A DNA stretch of 64,000 nt from positions 4,463-68,462 of the forward strand of contig DAOVRZ010000014.1 of NCBI GenBank assembly GCA_030627905.1. The letters are read 5' to 3'. The DNA comes from JAGMES01 sp023128035. Lineage in GTDB: Bacteria > Bacillota > Halanaerobiia > DY22613. A program made the translations under genes and the position numbers. The notes under the pieces were generated by a model. That model saw nothing but the letters and a program-made list of their open reading frames with translations, searched no databases and was not told the DNA's origin. Shown here in pieces: positions 51,308 to 61,587 of this stretch; within the stretch, counting starts at the first letter, position 1, and each line of letters opens with the position of its first letter.

Positions 51308-54300
51308 TTAGTATTCACCTTGTTCCTCTACTATTCTATAAATTTCATCAACTTTTTCTGCATCTATAATATGATTTTTAATGGCATTTCGCACAACTTT
51401 TTTCTTAATTTTTGTACTTCTCCAATCATCAGGTTTTGTTGAAATTATTTCATTGTGTATATCCAAAGCAAGATTTTCATCTCTTTCTAAATTATCATAC
51501 AATGCCCTTTTTGCCCCAGTGCTAATGCCTCTAGGGTAGCTATTTGAATTACTTGGATTTTTAACCTTTTTGGTAAGTTCAACTATCTTTTTAAGATATT
51601 CTTCATAACTATCCACTTGTTCTTTTCTTAGTTTAATGAGTTCATCTAATAACACTGACATGTTCTCGTAGTATTTAGGGTTTGTAGGTGTTTCTTCAAT
51701 TATAAGTCTTCTCACATTATTTTCAATGGTTTCAGCAGCAGCTTCATTATTCTTTCTAATACCCTCTGGTAAATCATCTACTGCATCTACACCCTTTTCA
51801 ATAATTAATTCAATTAAAGTCAAATTCTCAAAGTTCGATAAAGTTTCGCTGTCCTCTGCACTGATGTAAGTATCAATTAAATGTCGCATAGCTGGTTCGT
51901 AAGATTTTAAATCAACATAATCACCTGAGGCGTGCATTACTTCATCCCTGATCGTGTCATAATATTTGACATCGCTCTTTATTGCTACTATTTCGCTGGC
52001 AGTATAGCCTGCTTCTAACATTTCATTAGCAATATTAGCATAAGCTCGAATGAATGCCACTACGTATTTATAGAGTGCTGATCGTTTTTGTTCATTCGCC
52101 TTAAGAACTTCTTTGTCACTGGTATCCTCGGCACAGAAGTATCTTATATATGCAAGGGTATCTCTTGGCATGGCAACAGGTTCACATAATGATTTAAGAC
52201 TTTCTAGTGCTGTATCTAATTTTTCTTTTGCAGTTTCAAGTCGATTATTCAATAATCCTGCAACATCATCTTTGTCATACGCATCAAAAGCTTCGGTTGT
52301 ATAGTCTTCAATAGATTTTTCTAAGCTCTTAAAAAGATCTTTATAATCTACTACATAACCATACTCTTTGTCATCACCATCCAATCGATTTACACGACAA
52401 ATAGCTTGAAACAATCCATGATCTCGCAGTTTTTTATCAATATAAAGATAGGTTGCGGGTGGTGCATCAAAACCAGTCAATAGTTTATTTACAACGATTA
52501 ATAGTTTCATTTGTGCTGGTTCATTAATGAATTGCCTTTTAACTTCTTCTTCAAAATCTTCGATTTTTTTACCACTCAACATTTTTTGATAGATTTCATA
52601 TTTTTCAATATTTTCAGTTACAGTATCATCCCCCGTGCTTTCTCCTTTGATACTATTGGCGTTAGGTGTATAGGAGGTTATGATGGCACATTTTTTAAAA
52701 CCTTCTGTTTGGAATAACTCATAGTATTTACAGGCTTCATAAATACTACCAGCAATCAATAAGGCATTACCACGACCATTTTGGAGTCGATCCTTTATTT
52801 CCATGTCAAATATAATGTCATTCACAATTTTTAAAAGTCTAGATTTTGAGCTTAAGACTCTTTGCATTGTACCCCAGCGTTGCTTTAGTTTGACTTTCGC
52901 ATAGTCAGTTAAACCTCTTGTTTTAACTTCAAACCATTTATCAATCTTATCCTGAGAGGTGATATTTTGATCTACATTTCGAGCTTCATATTGCAAATCT
53001 AAAATAACTTTATCTTTTACAGCTTCATCTAACTTATATGTATGTATATAGGTTCCAAATACTTCAATACTCTTCTTTTTATCTTTCTTTAGAAGTGGTG
53101 TCCCTGTAAAACCAATTATAACTGCATTGGGTAAAATATTCTTCATTGCTTCGTGAAGTCTACCTGATTGTGTTCGATGGCACTCATCTACAAAAACGTA
53201 GATATCACCTTTGGCTTTAAAACCCTTCGGTAAGTTTTTCTTTAAATTTTTAATATATTCTTTATAACCTGCTTCTTTTTCTTCATCTTCTTTGCCACCA
53301 AATTTATGGATTAAAGAAGTTAAGAGTAATGGTGTTGTTGCATTGAGTTTTTCTATCAAATCTTTACCACTTTTTGTACGATAAATCTCTTCATCTACCC
53401 CGCTAAATACCTTCTCAATCTGCTTGTCTAATTCATCTCGATCAGTGATGATTAAAACTCTTGAGCTTGGTATATGCTCTCTAATCCACTTGGTTAACCA
53501 TACCATGATTAAGCTCTTACCACTGCCTTGTGTATGCCATAAAATACCACCTTCACGACCTTTAACCCTTGCACTAGCAGCTCTTACACCAAAGTATTGA
53601 TTATGTCTACAAATCTTTTTAATGCCCCTGTCAAAAACAATAAAGTCATGAATGATTTCTAAAAATCTCTCCTTATGGCAAAGTCCAATAATATGCTTAT
53701 CCAAAAGATAATCTACTCCACCGAGCAAGCTTTCAACTTCGGTTGAAAGCTCATCAGTTGCTTTTTCATCTTCCTTCCAAGTCAAATAATATTTATCCTT
53801 AGTTTCGATTGTTCCATAGCGAATCCCTTCCGTATCATTGCCTGCCATTACCATCTGCATGGTATGAAAAAATGGCTTAATGAAGTGTGAGGATTGATTA
53901 TCTAAGTTTTGTCTAATGCCCTCAGATACTGATATCGTACTTCTTTTAAGCTCAATCACACCTAAAGCAATGCCGTTGACATAAAGGACAATATCTGGTC
54001 TTTTAGTACGCTCTCCTTTAATGGAAACTTCTTCAGCGATATAGAAGTCATTTTCATAAGGTTCTTTCCAGTTAATAAAGCAAACGGTTTGCTTGTTTTC
54101 TCCAATATCTTCTTTTACATTAGCCCCATATCTAAGTAAGGAATAAACCTCTTTATTAACATAATAAAGTTTATCAATTTGATTGCTAGAAGCTTTAACT
54201 AGTTGATCCACTGCACGGTTGATTAGATCATCACTATAGCCTTTTCTATGTAAGTATTTTCTTAAATATTCTTCTTCGATATTTTGGTTGTTTTCTCCAT

Positions 54301-54397
54301 CATGCCACTTGCCAAGGTAGGTGTAACCAAGCTTTTCTTTGAAAAGCTTGGTTACTCTATTTTGAGTTTCTCTTTCTTTTTGGCCTACTGTACTCAT
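51308..54397 (-). CDS. hsdR: Type I restriction endonuclease subunit R
   Basis: A 1029-residue motor and nuclease subunit. A PD-(D/E)XK nuclease site lies near residues 132-152 (RPDIVLYVNGIALGVIELKR). The SF2 translocase has Walker A TQGSGKSLIMVWL (~290), DECHRTQSG (~402), GFTGTPLL and later LTGFDAPP and QAICRVNR. It cuts DNA far from the recognition site after ATP-driven translocation, with HsdM and HsdS. Its ATG overlaps the hsdS stop by four bases. Length and motifs are intact. Confidence 0.95.
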   Translation of the reverse strand: MSTVGQKERETQNRVTKLFKEKLGYTYLGKWHDGENNQNIEEEYLRKYLHRKGYSDDLINRAVDQLVKASSNQIDKLYYVNKEVYSLLRYGANVKEDIGENKQTVCFINWKEPYENDFYIAEEVSIKGERTKRPDIVLYVNGIALGVIELKRSTISVSEGIRQNLDNQSSHFIKPFFHTMQMVMAGNDTEGIRYGTIETKDKYYLTWKEDEKATDELSTEVESLLGGVDYLLDKHIIGLCHKERFLEIIHDFIVFDRGIKKICRHNQYFGVRAASARVKGREGGILWHTQGSGKSLIMVWLTKWIREHIPSSRVLIITDRDELDKQIEKVFSGVDEEIYRTKSGKDLIEKLNATTPLLLTSLIHKFGGKEDEEKEAGYKEYIKNLKKNLPKGFKAKGDIYVFVDECHRTQSGRLHEAMKNILPNAVIIGFTGTPLLKKDKKKSIEVFGTYIHTYKLDEAVKDKVILDLQYEARNVDQNITSQDKIDKWFEVKTRGLTDYAKVKLKQRWGTMQRVLSSKSRLLKIVNDIIFDMEIKDRLQNGRGNALLIAGSIYEACKYYELFQTEGFKKCAIITSYTPNANSIKGESTGDDTVTENIEKYEIYQKMLSGKKIEDFEEEVKRQFINEPAQMKLLIVVNKLLTGFDAPPATYLYIDKKLRDHGLFQAICRVNRLDGDDKEYGYVVDYKDLFKSLEKSIEDYTTEAFDAYDKDDVAGLLNNRLETAKEKLDTALESLKSLCEPVAMPRDTLAYIRYFCAEDTSDKEVLKANEQKRSALYKYVVAFIRAYANIANEMLEAGYTASEIVAIKSDVKYYDTIRDEVMHASGDYVDLKSYEPAMRHLIDTYISAEDSETLSNFENLTLIELIIEKGVDAVDDLPEGIRKNNEAAAETIENNVRRLIIEETPTNPKYYENMSVLLDELIKLRKEQVDSYEEYLKKIVELTKKVKNPSNSNSYPRGISTGAKRALYDNLERDENLALDIHNEIISTKPDDWRSTKIKKKVVRNAIKNHIIDAEKVDEIYRIVEEQGEY

Positions 54398-55614
54398 ATT
54401 AACCTAATCCTCCCCGTTAAGAGTTCTTGCATCATACCTTGTTTTATGGCTTTGTATTTAGCTAGTTTTTCTTCTAAGGATTCTATTTCTGAATCCATGT
54501 CGCTTAGGATTTGGGCTATGGCTTGTTGTTCAGCAAGAGAAGGAATAGTAATTTGAATAAATTCAAATGTTGATTTATTAATTATAGGTACAGCTTGTAC
54601 AGATGCTGATGATTTTATTTTTAATGATAAATGTTTGAGCATATAATAAACATATTCTGTCGAATAAGTCTCATTTGGTAAAATAGCATTAATTTGCTGG
54701 TTAGAAGTCAATTCAAAAGGGGCAATACCTGACTTTCCTATTGTGGAACCGATGCAGGTAAATAAAATACTATTTTTAGAGAATTTTCTAGATAAACTAA
54801 AACCTTTTAATGAAAGCCTTTTTTCTGTTTCTTTTATATATTTACTATTTCCCAAATCTGCTGGGCTAACAAATAAATATTCATTACCATAGTTATTCAA
54901 ATCATTAGTAGGAGGGGTACTACCTGTTTCAATATTAGCTATTTCTCCTAACCTCTTTACTTCCCACTCTCCAGTAAATCCAGGTAATCTTTTCTTTTTA
55001 GTAAGAAATTGTTGCATAGTTCCTTGTTTAATTCTTTGCTTTTTATCAATTAGTTTCTCAAGGGATGTAATCAAAGTGTCAATATCGGTTAAAGCTGTTG
55101 CTATGACTTGTTGTTCTTCAAGATTTTCAGGAAATAAAATAGGTAATATCCTAACAATTTTCCCAGTATAACTTTGTTGTTTGGTACCTTGGCAATATTT
55201 AAGAGCAAGTTCATTTCCTCGAAAAGTATAATAATGAAATAAATAATTGGTAGTTAACTTCTTTGTAAAATAAAGAGCCATACAAGATTGATTTGTAGTT
55301 GCTTCAACTCCAAGTATTGCACAGCTTCCTCTAGTCCCTGCTGCTTCTAGTCCAGTAATTGCCATAAGAAAAGTCCCAGAAGGTAGTAATTTAAGATTTG
55401 TCTTACTCTTTCCCTCAATTGTAATTTTTTCAAGAGTGTCAGTAATTACATTGTAGTTCAATTCACCACTTGTTACCCATTTTATATTTCCATTATAATA
55501 CTCTGATCTATTTCTTCTTGGTGTCGCTCCACTACTGAAACCCTCTAGCACATCTTCAAATTTTCCAAACTTCCATCCATATGGAATATATTCTTTTTTA
55601 AATTCTCCTATCAT
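54394..55614 (-). CDS. hsdS: Type I specificity subunit
   Basis: A 406-residue protein made of two similar halves. Each half carries a variable target recognition domain followed by a conserved coiled-coil spacer. These spacers are LTDIDTLITSLEKLIDKKQR with KQGTMQQFLTKK (about 170-205) and LSDMDSEIESLEEKLAKYKA with KQGMMQELLTGR (about 365-402). It determines the bipartite DNA sequence recognised by the methylase and nuclease. The start overlaps the hsdM stop by four bases. No inverted repeat or second specificity gene for phase variation is seen nearby. Confidence 0.93.
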   Translation of the reverse strand: MIGEFKKEYIPYGWKFGKFEDVLEGFSSGATPRRNRSEYYNGNIKWVTSGELNYNVITDTLEKITIEGKSKTNLKLLPSGTFLMAITGLEAAGTRGSCAILGVEATTNQSCMALYFTKKLTTNYLFHYYTFRGNELALKYCQGTKQQSYTGKIVRILPILFPENLEEQQVIATALTDIDTLITSLEKLIDKKQRIKQGTMQQFLTKKKRLPGFTGEWEVKRLGEIANIETGSTPPTNDLNNYGNEYLFVSPADLGNSKYIKETEKRLSLKGFSLSRKFSKNSILFTCIGSTIGKSGIAPFELTSNQQINAILPNETYSTEYVYYMLKHLSLKIKSSASVQAVPIINKSTFEFIQITIPSLAEQQAIAQILSDMDSEIESLEEKLAKYKAIKQGMMQELLTGRIRLI

Positions 55615-57968
55615 GCAAACCCCATCCTTTTCAAATGACTTTCCACCTTTTCAGTTAACTGATCAACCTCCTCCTCTAGCTGTGACAGTGTCTTATCATA
55701 ACGTTCAGCAAGTTCGTTTATTCTAGATGTTAAACGATGTGATATTCTTTCCATTTCTCCATTTACATCTGAAATAATTGATGTCATCCATTTGTCATCA
55801 ACCAGTAACACTTTGATTTCCTCAACTGTAAGAACCTTATATTTTTCACTCACCTTTTTATCAAGGGCTTTCATAGCTTCTTTAATTTTTTTGTTAGCAT
55901 CTGCTTCTTGATCTATTAGCAACATATAATCATCTAATATTTCGAGTTCCTCTCTCAAATAAAACTCATTTTTAATTTCTTTCATTCTTTTTTTTAAGCT
56001 CGCCTTTGTAATTTTCCCTTTATCATTTTTTATTTCTTCAAGTACTCCCTCTTCTCCAGTGTGTTCTTCCTCAAACTCTTCTTTTTTTCTAGTAAACTCA
56101 TCTTTTACCTGTTCTAATACTTCAATAGCTTCTTTTTCCTTTATAAAATATTTATTAATAATTAGTTCATCAGGAATTAAATCCCTATCTGGTATCCAAC
56201 CATTCTCTACAATCAAGTACACATCATCTTTCATGGTTTCTAACCAATAGGTCATGAGATATTGGTAAATATCATATTTATCAATAAGAATTCTCCTGTC
56301 AAAGATTTTTAAAATATTCTCAGATATTTCATATATAATCGCCTTAGGATCAGAACCTGAATTGATACTTTTTAGCAAGGCGGTATGCTTTCCACGCCAA
56401 TTATTGATTATTGTAAAAATTTCAGTTGTATAATTTATAAACTCATCATGGTCAAAAATAATCTCTTTTACAATCTCTTTATTTGCAATTAGCTTACTAT
56501 AGCCCTCTCTATCACTTTCAGAAAATAATGCTTTACGAAGGCCTGGATATACATCCCAGTATTTTTGAAGTTTATCAATATCACGATTAGGGATGTCTCC
56601 TAATAAATGTGCCGCAATGTCCTGGATATCTTCTTCCTCTTGGTTATCAATGTATCTTGGAATATTTAAGTTGTACTCATTCTTTTCAATTTCCCCTATC
56701 CCAACCATTTTTGAGTATTTAGGAAATTCTAACTGTTTGTTAAAGACATCTACTATTTTATGAACATCTTGTTCCCTTAGCCTATTTTTATTTCCATCCT
56801 TGATAAATCCTTTACTGGCATCAATCATAAAGATACCTTTTCTTACATCAGCATTTTCTCTGTCTAGTACGATAATTGCTGCTGGAATACCTGTTCCATA
56901 GAAAAGGTTAGCTGGAAGACCAATGATCCCTTTGATATAACCTCTCTTAATGATTTTTTTTCTGATTTCTGCTTCAGCATTACCCCTAAAGAGTACACCA
57001 TGAGGTAAAATAATCGCACCTTTACCTTTACTCTTTAAGGAACGTATAAAGTGAAGTAGGAAAGCATAATCACCATTTTTAGCAGGTGGTATACCGTAAT
57101 CAGTAAATCGTTCAAAAACATCATTTTGTGGGTCAAATCCGTTGCTCCAAGCTTTTGTAGAAAATGGTGGGTTTGCTACTGCGAAATCAAAGGTCTTTAA
57201 TTGTCCATCCTTATCTTTAAAATCTGGTGAAGATAGAGTATCACCTTGCCTAATATCTGGAAATTCATTACCATGAAGAATCATATTCATTTTAGCCAGT
57301 CCTACAGTAGCAACGTCTTTTTCTTGACCGTATATTGTAACTTTAACCGGTGCCTCATCCGCAGCTTTTAACAACAAGGATCCACTACCACAGGTTGGAT
57401 CATAAATAGTCTGGTCTTGACTCTTTGCTTTATCAATACCGATTACCTTTGCCATTATTCTCGATACTTCAGCAGGTGTGTAAAATTGACCTTTGCTTTT
57501 ACCCGATTCTGTTGCAAAATGCCTCATTAAATATTCGTATGCATCCCCAATTATGTCATCGCCATCTGCATGATTGCCACTAAAATCAAAGGCCTTATCT
57601 TCAAAAATGGAGATTAGATTGCTTAGACGATCTACCAATTCCTTACCTTTTCCAAGTTTATCTGAATCATTAAAATCCGCTACTGTAATAGCTCCAACTA
57701 AGTCATTGGCATCTGCCATTTTTCTTATAACTTTATTGGTTTTATCTCCAATTTCTTTGTTCCCTTTAAGCTTAATAAGATCTCTAAAACTTCCTCCTTC
57801 TGGCACTTCAATTAAAGCATCTTTTTTCCCATAATATTTATCTGTTACATATCTCATAAATAAAAAGGTTAATATATAATCTTTATATTGAGATGCATCC
57901 ATACCACCTCGTAACTGGTCACAACTTTTCCAAAGATTACTATACAATTCACTCTTTTTAATAGCCAT
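55611..57968 (-). CDS. hsdM: Type I methyltransferase subunit, long variant
   Basis: A 785-residue N6-adenine methyltransferase. The N-terminal four-helix domain starts LYSNLWKSCDQLRGGMDASQ. SAM motif I is YDPTCGSGSLLLKA (~190), and the catalytic motif IV is FAVANPPFSTKAW (~263). The family is commonly about 500 residues; here the last 290 are helical, charged and coiled-coil-like (EFTRKKEEFEEEHTGEEGVL). This long form may bring structural roles otherwise found elsewhere. It is the first gene of the operon, with GAGGAAAG upstream. Confidence 0.94.
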   Translation of the reverse strand: MAIKKSELYSNLWKSCDQLRGGMDASQYKDYILTFLFMRYVTDKYYGKKDALIEVPEGGSFRDLIKLKGNKEIGDKTNKVIRKMADANDLVGAITVADFNDSDKLGKGKELVDRLSNLISIFEDKAFDFSGNHADGDDIIGDAYEYLMRHFATESGKSKGQFYTPAEVSRIMAKVIGIDKAKSQDQTIYDPTCGSGSLLLKAADEAPVKVTIYGQEKDVATVGLAKMNMILHGNEFPDIRQGDTLSSPDFKDKDGQLKTFDFAVANPPFSTKAWSNGFDPQNDVFERFTDYGIPPAKNGDYAFLLHFIRSLKSKGKGAIILPHGVLFRGNAEAEIRKKIIKRGYIKGIIGLPANLFYGTGIPAAIIVLDRENADVRKGIFMIDASKGFIKDGNKNRLREQDVHKIVDVFNKQLEFPKYSKMVGIGEIEKNEYNLNIPRYIDNQEEEDIQDIAAHLLGDIPNRDIDKLQKYWDVYPGLRKALFSESDREGYSKLIANKEIVKEIIFDHDEFINYTTEIFTIINNWRGKHTALLKSINSGSDPKAIIYEISENILKIFDRRILIDKYDIYQYLMTYWLETMKDDVYLIVENGWIPDRDLIPDELIINKYFIKEKEAIEVLEQVKDEFTRKKEEFEEEHTGEEGVLEEIKNDKGKITKASLKKRMKEIKNEFYLREELEILDDYMLLIDQEADANKKIKEAMKALDKKVSEKYKVLTVEEIKVLLVDDKWMTSIISDVNGEMERISHRLTSRINELAERYDKTLSQLEEEVDQLTEKVESHLKRMGFA

Positions 57969-58393
57969 CTTACTTTCCTCCCATTATCTTACTTTTGAAT
58001 TTCACGTTTTAAATTGCTGATCAATTAAATTACTACTGCTTCATTAATACTTAGACAACTATTATCATATTCCTCTACATGTCCCTACATAAAAACTATT
58101 TCATTCAACTTATGCGATCGTTACTTGTCTACGTAGTTCTTTTTAAGTTCTGCAACACTGTTGTTTTTAATAAGTAGTAAATGTAAAAAGGACTTCTGAT
58201 CAAATCATAAGAAGTCCTTGCTACTCAAATATTTATGCCGGAGGAATTGATGTAATTGCTATTGCTTTCACTTATTATGGCGACTATTCGGCGATTATCG
58301 CCAATTTATAGTAACTATTTTAGGGTTCAACCATTACTATCTCAAGGGGTAATTTTAAAGAAGTATTTCCACCTCAATCCCAACTACCAAAGT
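57969..58393. other. Intergenic region between the R-M operon and the radical SAM cassette
   Basis: A stretch of 425 bases with no convincing gene. A 51-codon plus-strand frame from 58275 has no ribosome site. The region must hold the hsdM promoter on the minus strand and carries a terminator hairpin at 58185-58219. Two short GGCGAT/ATCGCC repeats form a small hairpin at 58289-58305. Confidence 0.5.
58185..58219 (-). terminator. Terminator after the cassette
   Basis: AAGGACTTCT pairs with AGAAGTCCTT across an 11-base loop and ends in a T-run on the minus strand. It is about 175 bases after the S51 peptidase stop. Confidence 0.75.
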
Positions 58394-58963
58394 CTATTCA
58401 ATAATTTGATAATTCTTATCCCTTATTAATAATGCTTGCATGTCTGTAAGGGGAGTAATTGAATACTCGTTTTGCTTTTTTAGAACCTCTAATTTTTCCC
58501 TGAAGTCATCAGAATAATGTGGGATGATACATGTATCAATAATTTTTAAACCAGGTTGATCACGAACTTTAGGTCCAAGTATTATGCTTCCCGCACTAAC
58601 CCCCACATACAATTTCCCATCATCAATTAATTTCTTCAGTATAATATCAAACTTAATATCTTTAATTTTATTTAGTAAATGAAGGGTATTTCCTCCACAT
58701 ACATAAATTGAATCATATTTTGCAACTTTATCATATGTAACCACACGATCAAGATTAAAAGTATGAATATTATCTTCCATTATTCCTACTTTTAATAACT
58801 CAAATTTTGATTCCTCAACAAATTTCAACTGTTCTTCATTTATTGCAGCAGTTGGGATAAATAATACCCTAATGTCAGAAGGTGGTTTGCCTATTAATCG
58901 TATAAATTCATCTCCAATCTTTGGATTTTCAAAACCTGCTGAAGTTAACAGTAAATTAACCAT
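58394..58963 (-). CDS. S51-family peptidase (peptidase E-like)
   Basis: A 189-residue class I glutamine amidotransferase-like serine peptidase. ATG 58963 follows AAGGAG; the longer upstream frame overlaps the permease and is unlikely. The nucleophile serine is in YVGVSAGSIILGP, the family's YVCGGNTLHLL lies before it, and IIPHYSDDF carries the histidine. Peptidase E cleaves Asp-X dipeptides in the cytoplasm. As the last gene of a radical SAM/ABC cassette, 25 bases after the permease, it might process a modified peptide, but this is inference. Confidence 0.85.
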   Translation of the reverse strand: MVNLLLTSAGFENPKIGDEFIRLIGKPPSDIRVLFIPTAAINEEQLKFVEESKFELLKVGIMEDNIHTFNLDRVVTYDKVAKYDSIYVCGGNTLHLLNKIKDIKFDIILKKLIDDGKLYVGVSAGSIILGPKVRDQPGLKIIDTCIIPHYSDDFREKLEVLKKQNEYSITPLTDMQALLIRDKNYQIIE

Positions 58964-58988
58964 ATTATACACTCCTTCATCACACAAA

Positions 58989-59810
58989 TTAATAATTAAC
59001 AAGTTGGCCAGTTTCTTTAAGCCCTCGAACAATTTTTCTATAAAATTTTATACCTAAGATAAACAAAGTAATGTTAAATAATGAAGCAATCAAAATTTCT
59101 ACATTTGAATTTAAATATGTAAAAGTTCCCAATACGCTGTATCTCATTAAATCTACACAGTAAGTAATTGGATTTAATAAAGCAATGGATTTCAACCATG
59201 TAGGAAAGATCGTAATCGGATAACTTACACCTGCAATGAAAATCAAGAATGAATTAATCATAAATGTTGCATTAGTTGATTTTGTCTTCATGGTAACTCC
59301 AGCTAGTAAAATTCCTAATCCAAAAGCAACCAGTGAAGAAATAAATATTACATAAAACATCAGCCATACATTTTGAAAAACAATACTTTCTCTAAATATA
59401 AGTGAAATCAAAATGTAAAATATAAAAAAATCAAAAATTTGTACTAAAAGTTCCGCAATTAAATTACCAAAAAACAGCTGAATTGCATTAACAGGAGAGA
59501 GCATCAGTGTAGCAAGGGTTCCCCTTTGCATTTCCATAGTAATTAAAACACTCGCACTCACCATTAAATCTGTGATAAAAGCTATAAAAAAATATGTAAT
59601 TGTCAGGTAGGATATATATTTAGATGTTCCCGTATAGTTATAAAAATTATTTTGTTGAATTTGAATATAATTTGCAAAAATTAGTATGGGAAGAATTCCT
59701 ACTATTGGTCGAAATAGAATTGATAAAGAATCCGCTTTATATCTCATATTAATAATGTAATTTTTTTTGATCATATATAGCATAGCTTTAATATTGGAGG
59801 AAAGACCCAT
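58989..59810 (-). CDS. ABC-2 type permease 1
   Basis: A 273-residue membrane protein with six helices (first near 27-47, then 65-85, 105-130, 140-165, 178-200 and 230-255). It fits the ABC-2 (DrrB/NodJ-like) fold: QRGTLATLMLSPVNAIQLFFG is the typical coupling motif. It overlaps the preceding permease gene by 23 bases and is preceded by GGAGG at good spacing. Together with the next two genes it forms an exporter. Confidence 0.88.
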   Translation of the reverse strand: MGLSSNIKAMLYMIKKNYIINMRYKADSLSILFRPIVGILPILIFANYIQIQQNNFYNYTGTSKYISYLTITYFFIAFITDLMVSASVLITMEMQRGTLATLMLSPVNAIQLFFGNLIAELLVQIFDFFIFYILISLIFRESIVFQNVWLMFYVIFISSLVAFGLGILLAGVTMKTKSTNATFMINSFLIFIAGVSYPITIFPTWLKSIALLNPITYCVDLMRYSVLGTFTYLNSNVEILIASLFNITLFILGIKFYRKIVRGLKETGQLVNY

Positions 59811-60588
59811 TTTGTTTCAACCTCCTTTCAAAACGATTAAAGAAGATAATTGATATCAACATATAAAACAACGTAAATAAAGCCATTGCTAAAACTTCAT
59901 ACCCTACACTGGATAAATTAACTCCAACAAAAGATTGTCTGAATAAGGATATCCCGTAGGTCAACGGAATACAATAGCTAATCACGCGTATAAAACTAGG
60001 TATATGAGAGACAGGGTATAATACACCAACAAATATTGCTATAATTTCTAATCCAATATTCAAAATGTTAAATATCCTTTTTAACCAAATAGTTAAAATA
60101 AATACACCTAAACTCATGGACCAGCTTAAAATTACCGTCAAGACCAATGCCGTTATAAATAGTAAACCATTAATCATAATTACAGGTTGAGTAATTAAAT
60201 AAAAAATTACAGTAACAATTCCCAATGAGAAAATAAACATTATACTAGGAGCAAAACTGGCTCCTAACAACCAGGCTATTTTAGAGATAGGAGCTAAAAA
60301 AACGAGATAAATTGTATCTGTATTGAGTTCCCTACTGATAATGTTGTAAGCTTCAATGACAGAGAAGTAAATAAAATTCCATAGAATAACACCAAGTAAC
60401 AAGGTAAAACTGGTATTTATACTATTAACATCATTATTATTCAAAAAGAAACGAATTGTAAACCAAAACGGTAACAAAATCGCAATTGGGGTATAAAATA
60501 AGCTTTTTAAATAAAAATTAGGATATCTATTAAATTCTTTTATTTGCTTAATAAAACTAGATAAAAAAATTTTTAAAAAGTTCTCCAT
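59788..60588 (-). CDS. ABC-2 type permease 2
   Basis: A 266-residue membrane protein with six helices. ATG 60588 lies four bases after the ATPase stop; an upstream TTG at 60609 would overlap and lacks a better site. The coupling motif is seen as LNTDTIYLVFLAPISKIAWL. It is similar in fold and size to the other permease, consistent with a heterodimeric channel. Substrate unknown. Confidence 0.88.
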   Translation of the reverse strand: MENFLKIFLSSFIKQIKEFNRYPNFYLKSLFYTPIAILLPFWFTIRFFLNNNDVNSINTSFTLLLGVILWNFIYFSVIEAYNIISRELNTDTIYLVFLAPISKIAWLLGASFAPSIMFIFSLGIVTVIFYLITQPVIMINGLLFITALVLTVILSWSMSLGVFILTIWLKRIFNILNIGLEIIAIFVGVLYPVSHIPSFIRVISYCIPLTYGISLFRQSFVGVNLSSVGYEVLAMALFTLFYMLISIIFFNRFERRLKQNGSFLQY

Positions 60589-60592
60589 AATA

Positions 60593-61576
60593 TCAATCAC
60601 CCTTTCCAAATACCTTTCCAGTTAAGTTAATAAACACATCTTCAAACATAGGTTTATGCAATGAGATAGATTTGATCTCAATTCCATTAGCATGTAAAAT
60701 ATCGTTTATTTCCTGCAGAGTGTACTTATTAATGTTCAGAACTCTAATTCGAAGCGTATTAATGTCATCGCCACTAATAATGTTAAACTTATCTATATAT
60801 AACCCCTTTAAAACGTTTTTAGCATTTTCTAAATCTACTCTTTTCACCATAATCTCACAAATATTATTACCCAAGCTATTTTTTAAAGTCTCTGGATCTC
60901 CCTCACTGATAATCTTACCTTTATCAATAATGGCGACTCTGTTCGATAAAATATCAGCTTCCATCATGTTATGAGTTGTCAGAAGTATAGTGGTTCCCAT
61001 ATTATTCAGATTGATAATTGTATTTCTAACATCATTTGCAGCATTTGGATCTAGACCATTCGATGGCTCGTCCAGTATCAAAAAATCAGGATTATGTACG
61101 ATGGTTCTTGCAATATTTAACCTTTGTAACATACCATTCGAAAAATTTTCCGCATAATCATTTTTTCGTTCCAGCAGATTAACAGTCTTTAATACAGTAT
61201 CAATCCTTTCTTCCTGAATAGAACGCTGCACTCCGTATAAATTACAGAAAAACTTTAGGTTTTCTTTTGCAGTCAATTTTAAATAAATAGATCTATTGTT
61301 TGCAAGCAATACACCTATAGATCGCTTGATTTTTTTCTCATCCGTAAAAATATCATATCCGTTAACATAAACATTGCCTTCCGTCGGATACAAAAGAGTA
61401 GAAATAATTTTCATTAGGGTAGTTTTTCCTGCACCATTTGGTCCTAATAACCCAAAAATTTCTCCGCATTTTACTTCTAAATTAATGTTATTAAGTACAG
61501 TAATCTCACGCTTATTCTCTCGCTTACCAACCATAAATTTTCGTACAACATTTTCACAAATTAAAACCCTTTTCAT
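60593..61576 (-). CDS. ABC transporter ATPase (ABC-2 type)
   Basis: A 327-residue DrrA/CcmA-like ATPase. Walker A is GLLGPNGAGKTTLMKII, the signature is NFSNGMLQRLNIARTI (slightly non-standard: FSNGMLQR instead of LSGGQKQR), Walker B is FLILDEPSNGLDPN and the H-loop TTHNMMEAD. A C-terminal extension of about 90 residues follows. It powers the two permeases encoded next. It begins 11 bases after the radical SAM gene, behind GGGGGG. Confidence 0.92.
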   Translation of the reverse strand: MKRVLICENVVRKFMVGKRENKREITVLNNINLEVKCGEIFGLLGPNGAGKTTLMKIISTLLYPTEGNVYVNGYDIFTDEKKIKRSIGVLLANNRSIYLKLTAKENLKFFCNLYGVQRSIQEERIDTVLKTVNLLERKNDYAENFSNGMLQRLNIARTIVHNPDFLILDEPSNGLDPNAANDVRNTIINLNNMGTTILLTTHNMMEADILSNRVAIIDKGKIISEGDPETLKNSLGNNICEIMVKRVDLENAKNVLKGLYIDKFNIISGDDINTLRIRVLNINKYTLQEINDILHANGIEIKSISLHKPMFEDVFINLTGKVFGKGD

Positions 61577-61587
61577 AAATAACCCCC

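Noticed and set aside
54394..55614. Phase-variable shuffling of hsdS
   Set aside because: No second specificity gene, recombinase or inverted repeat is seen near the operon.
57969..58393. 51-codon plus-strand frame starting at 58275
   Set aside because: No ribosome site, no recognised family, and it overlaps the end of the S51 peptidase gene.
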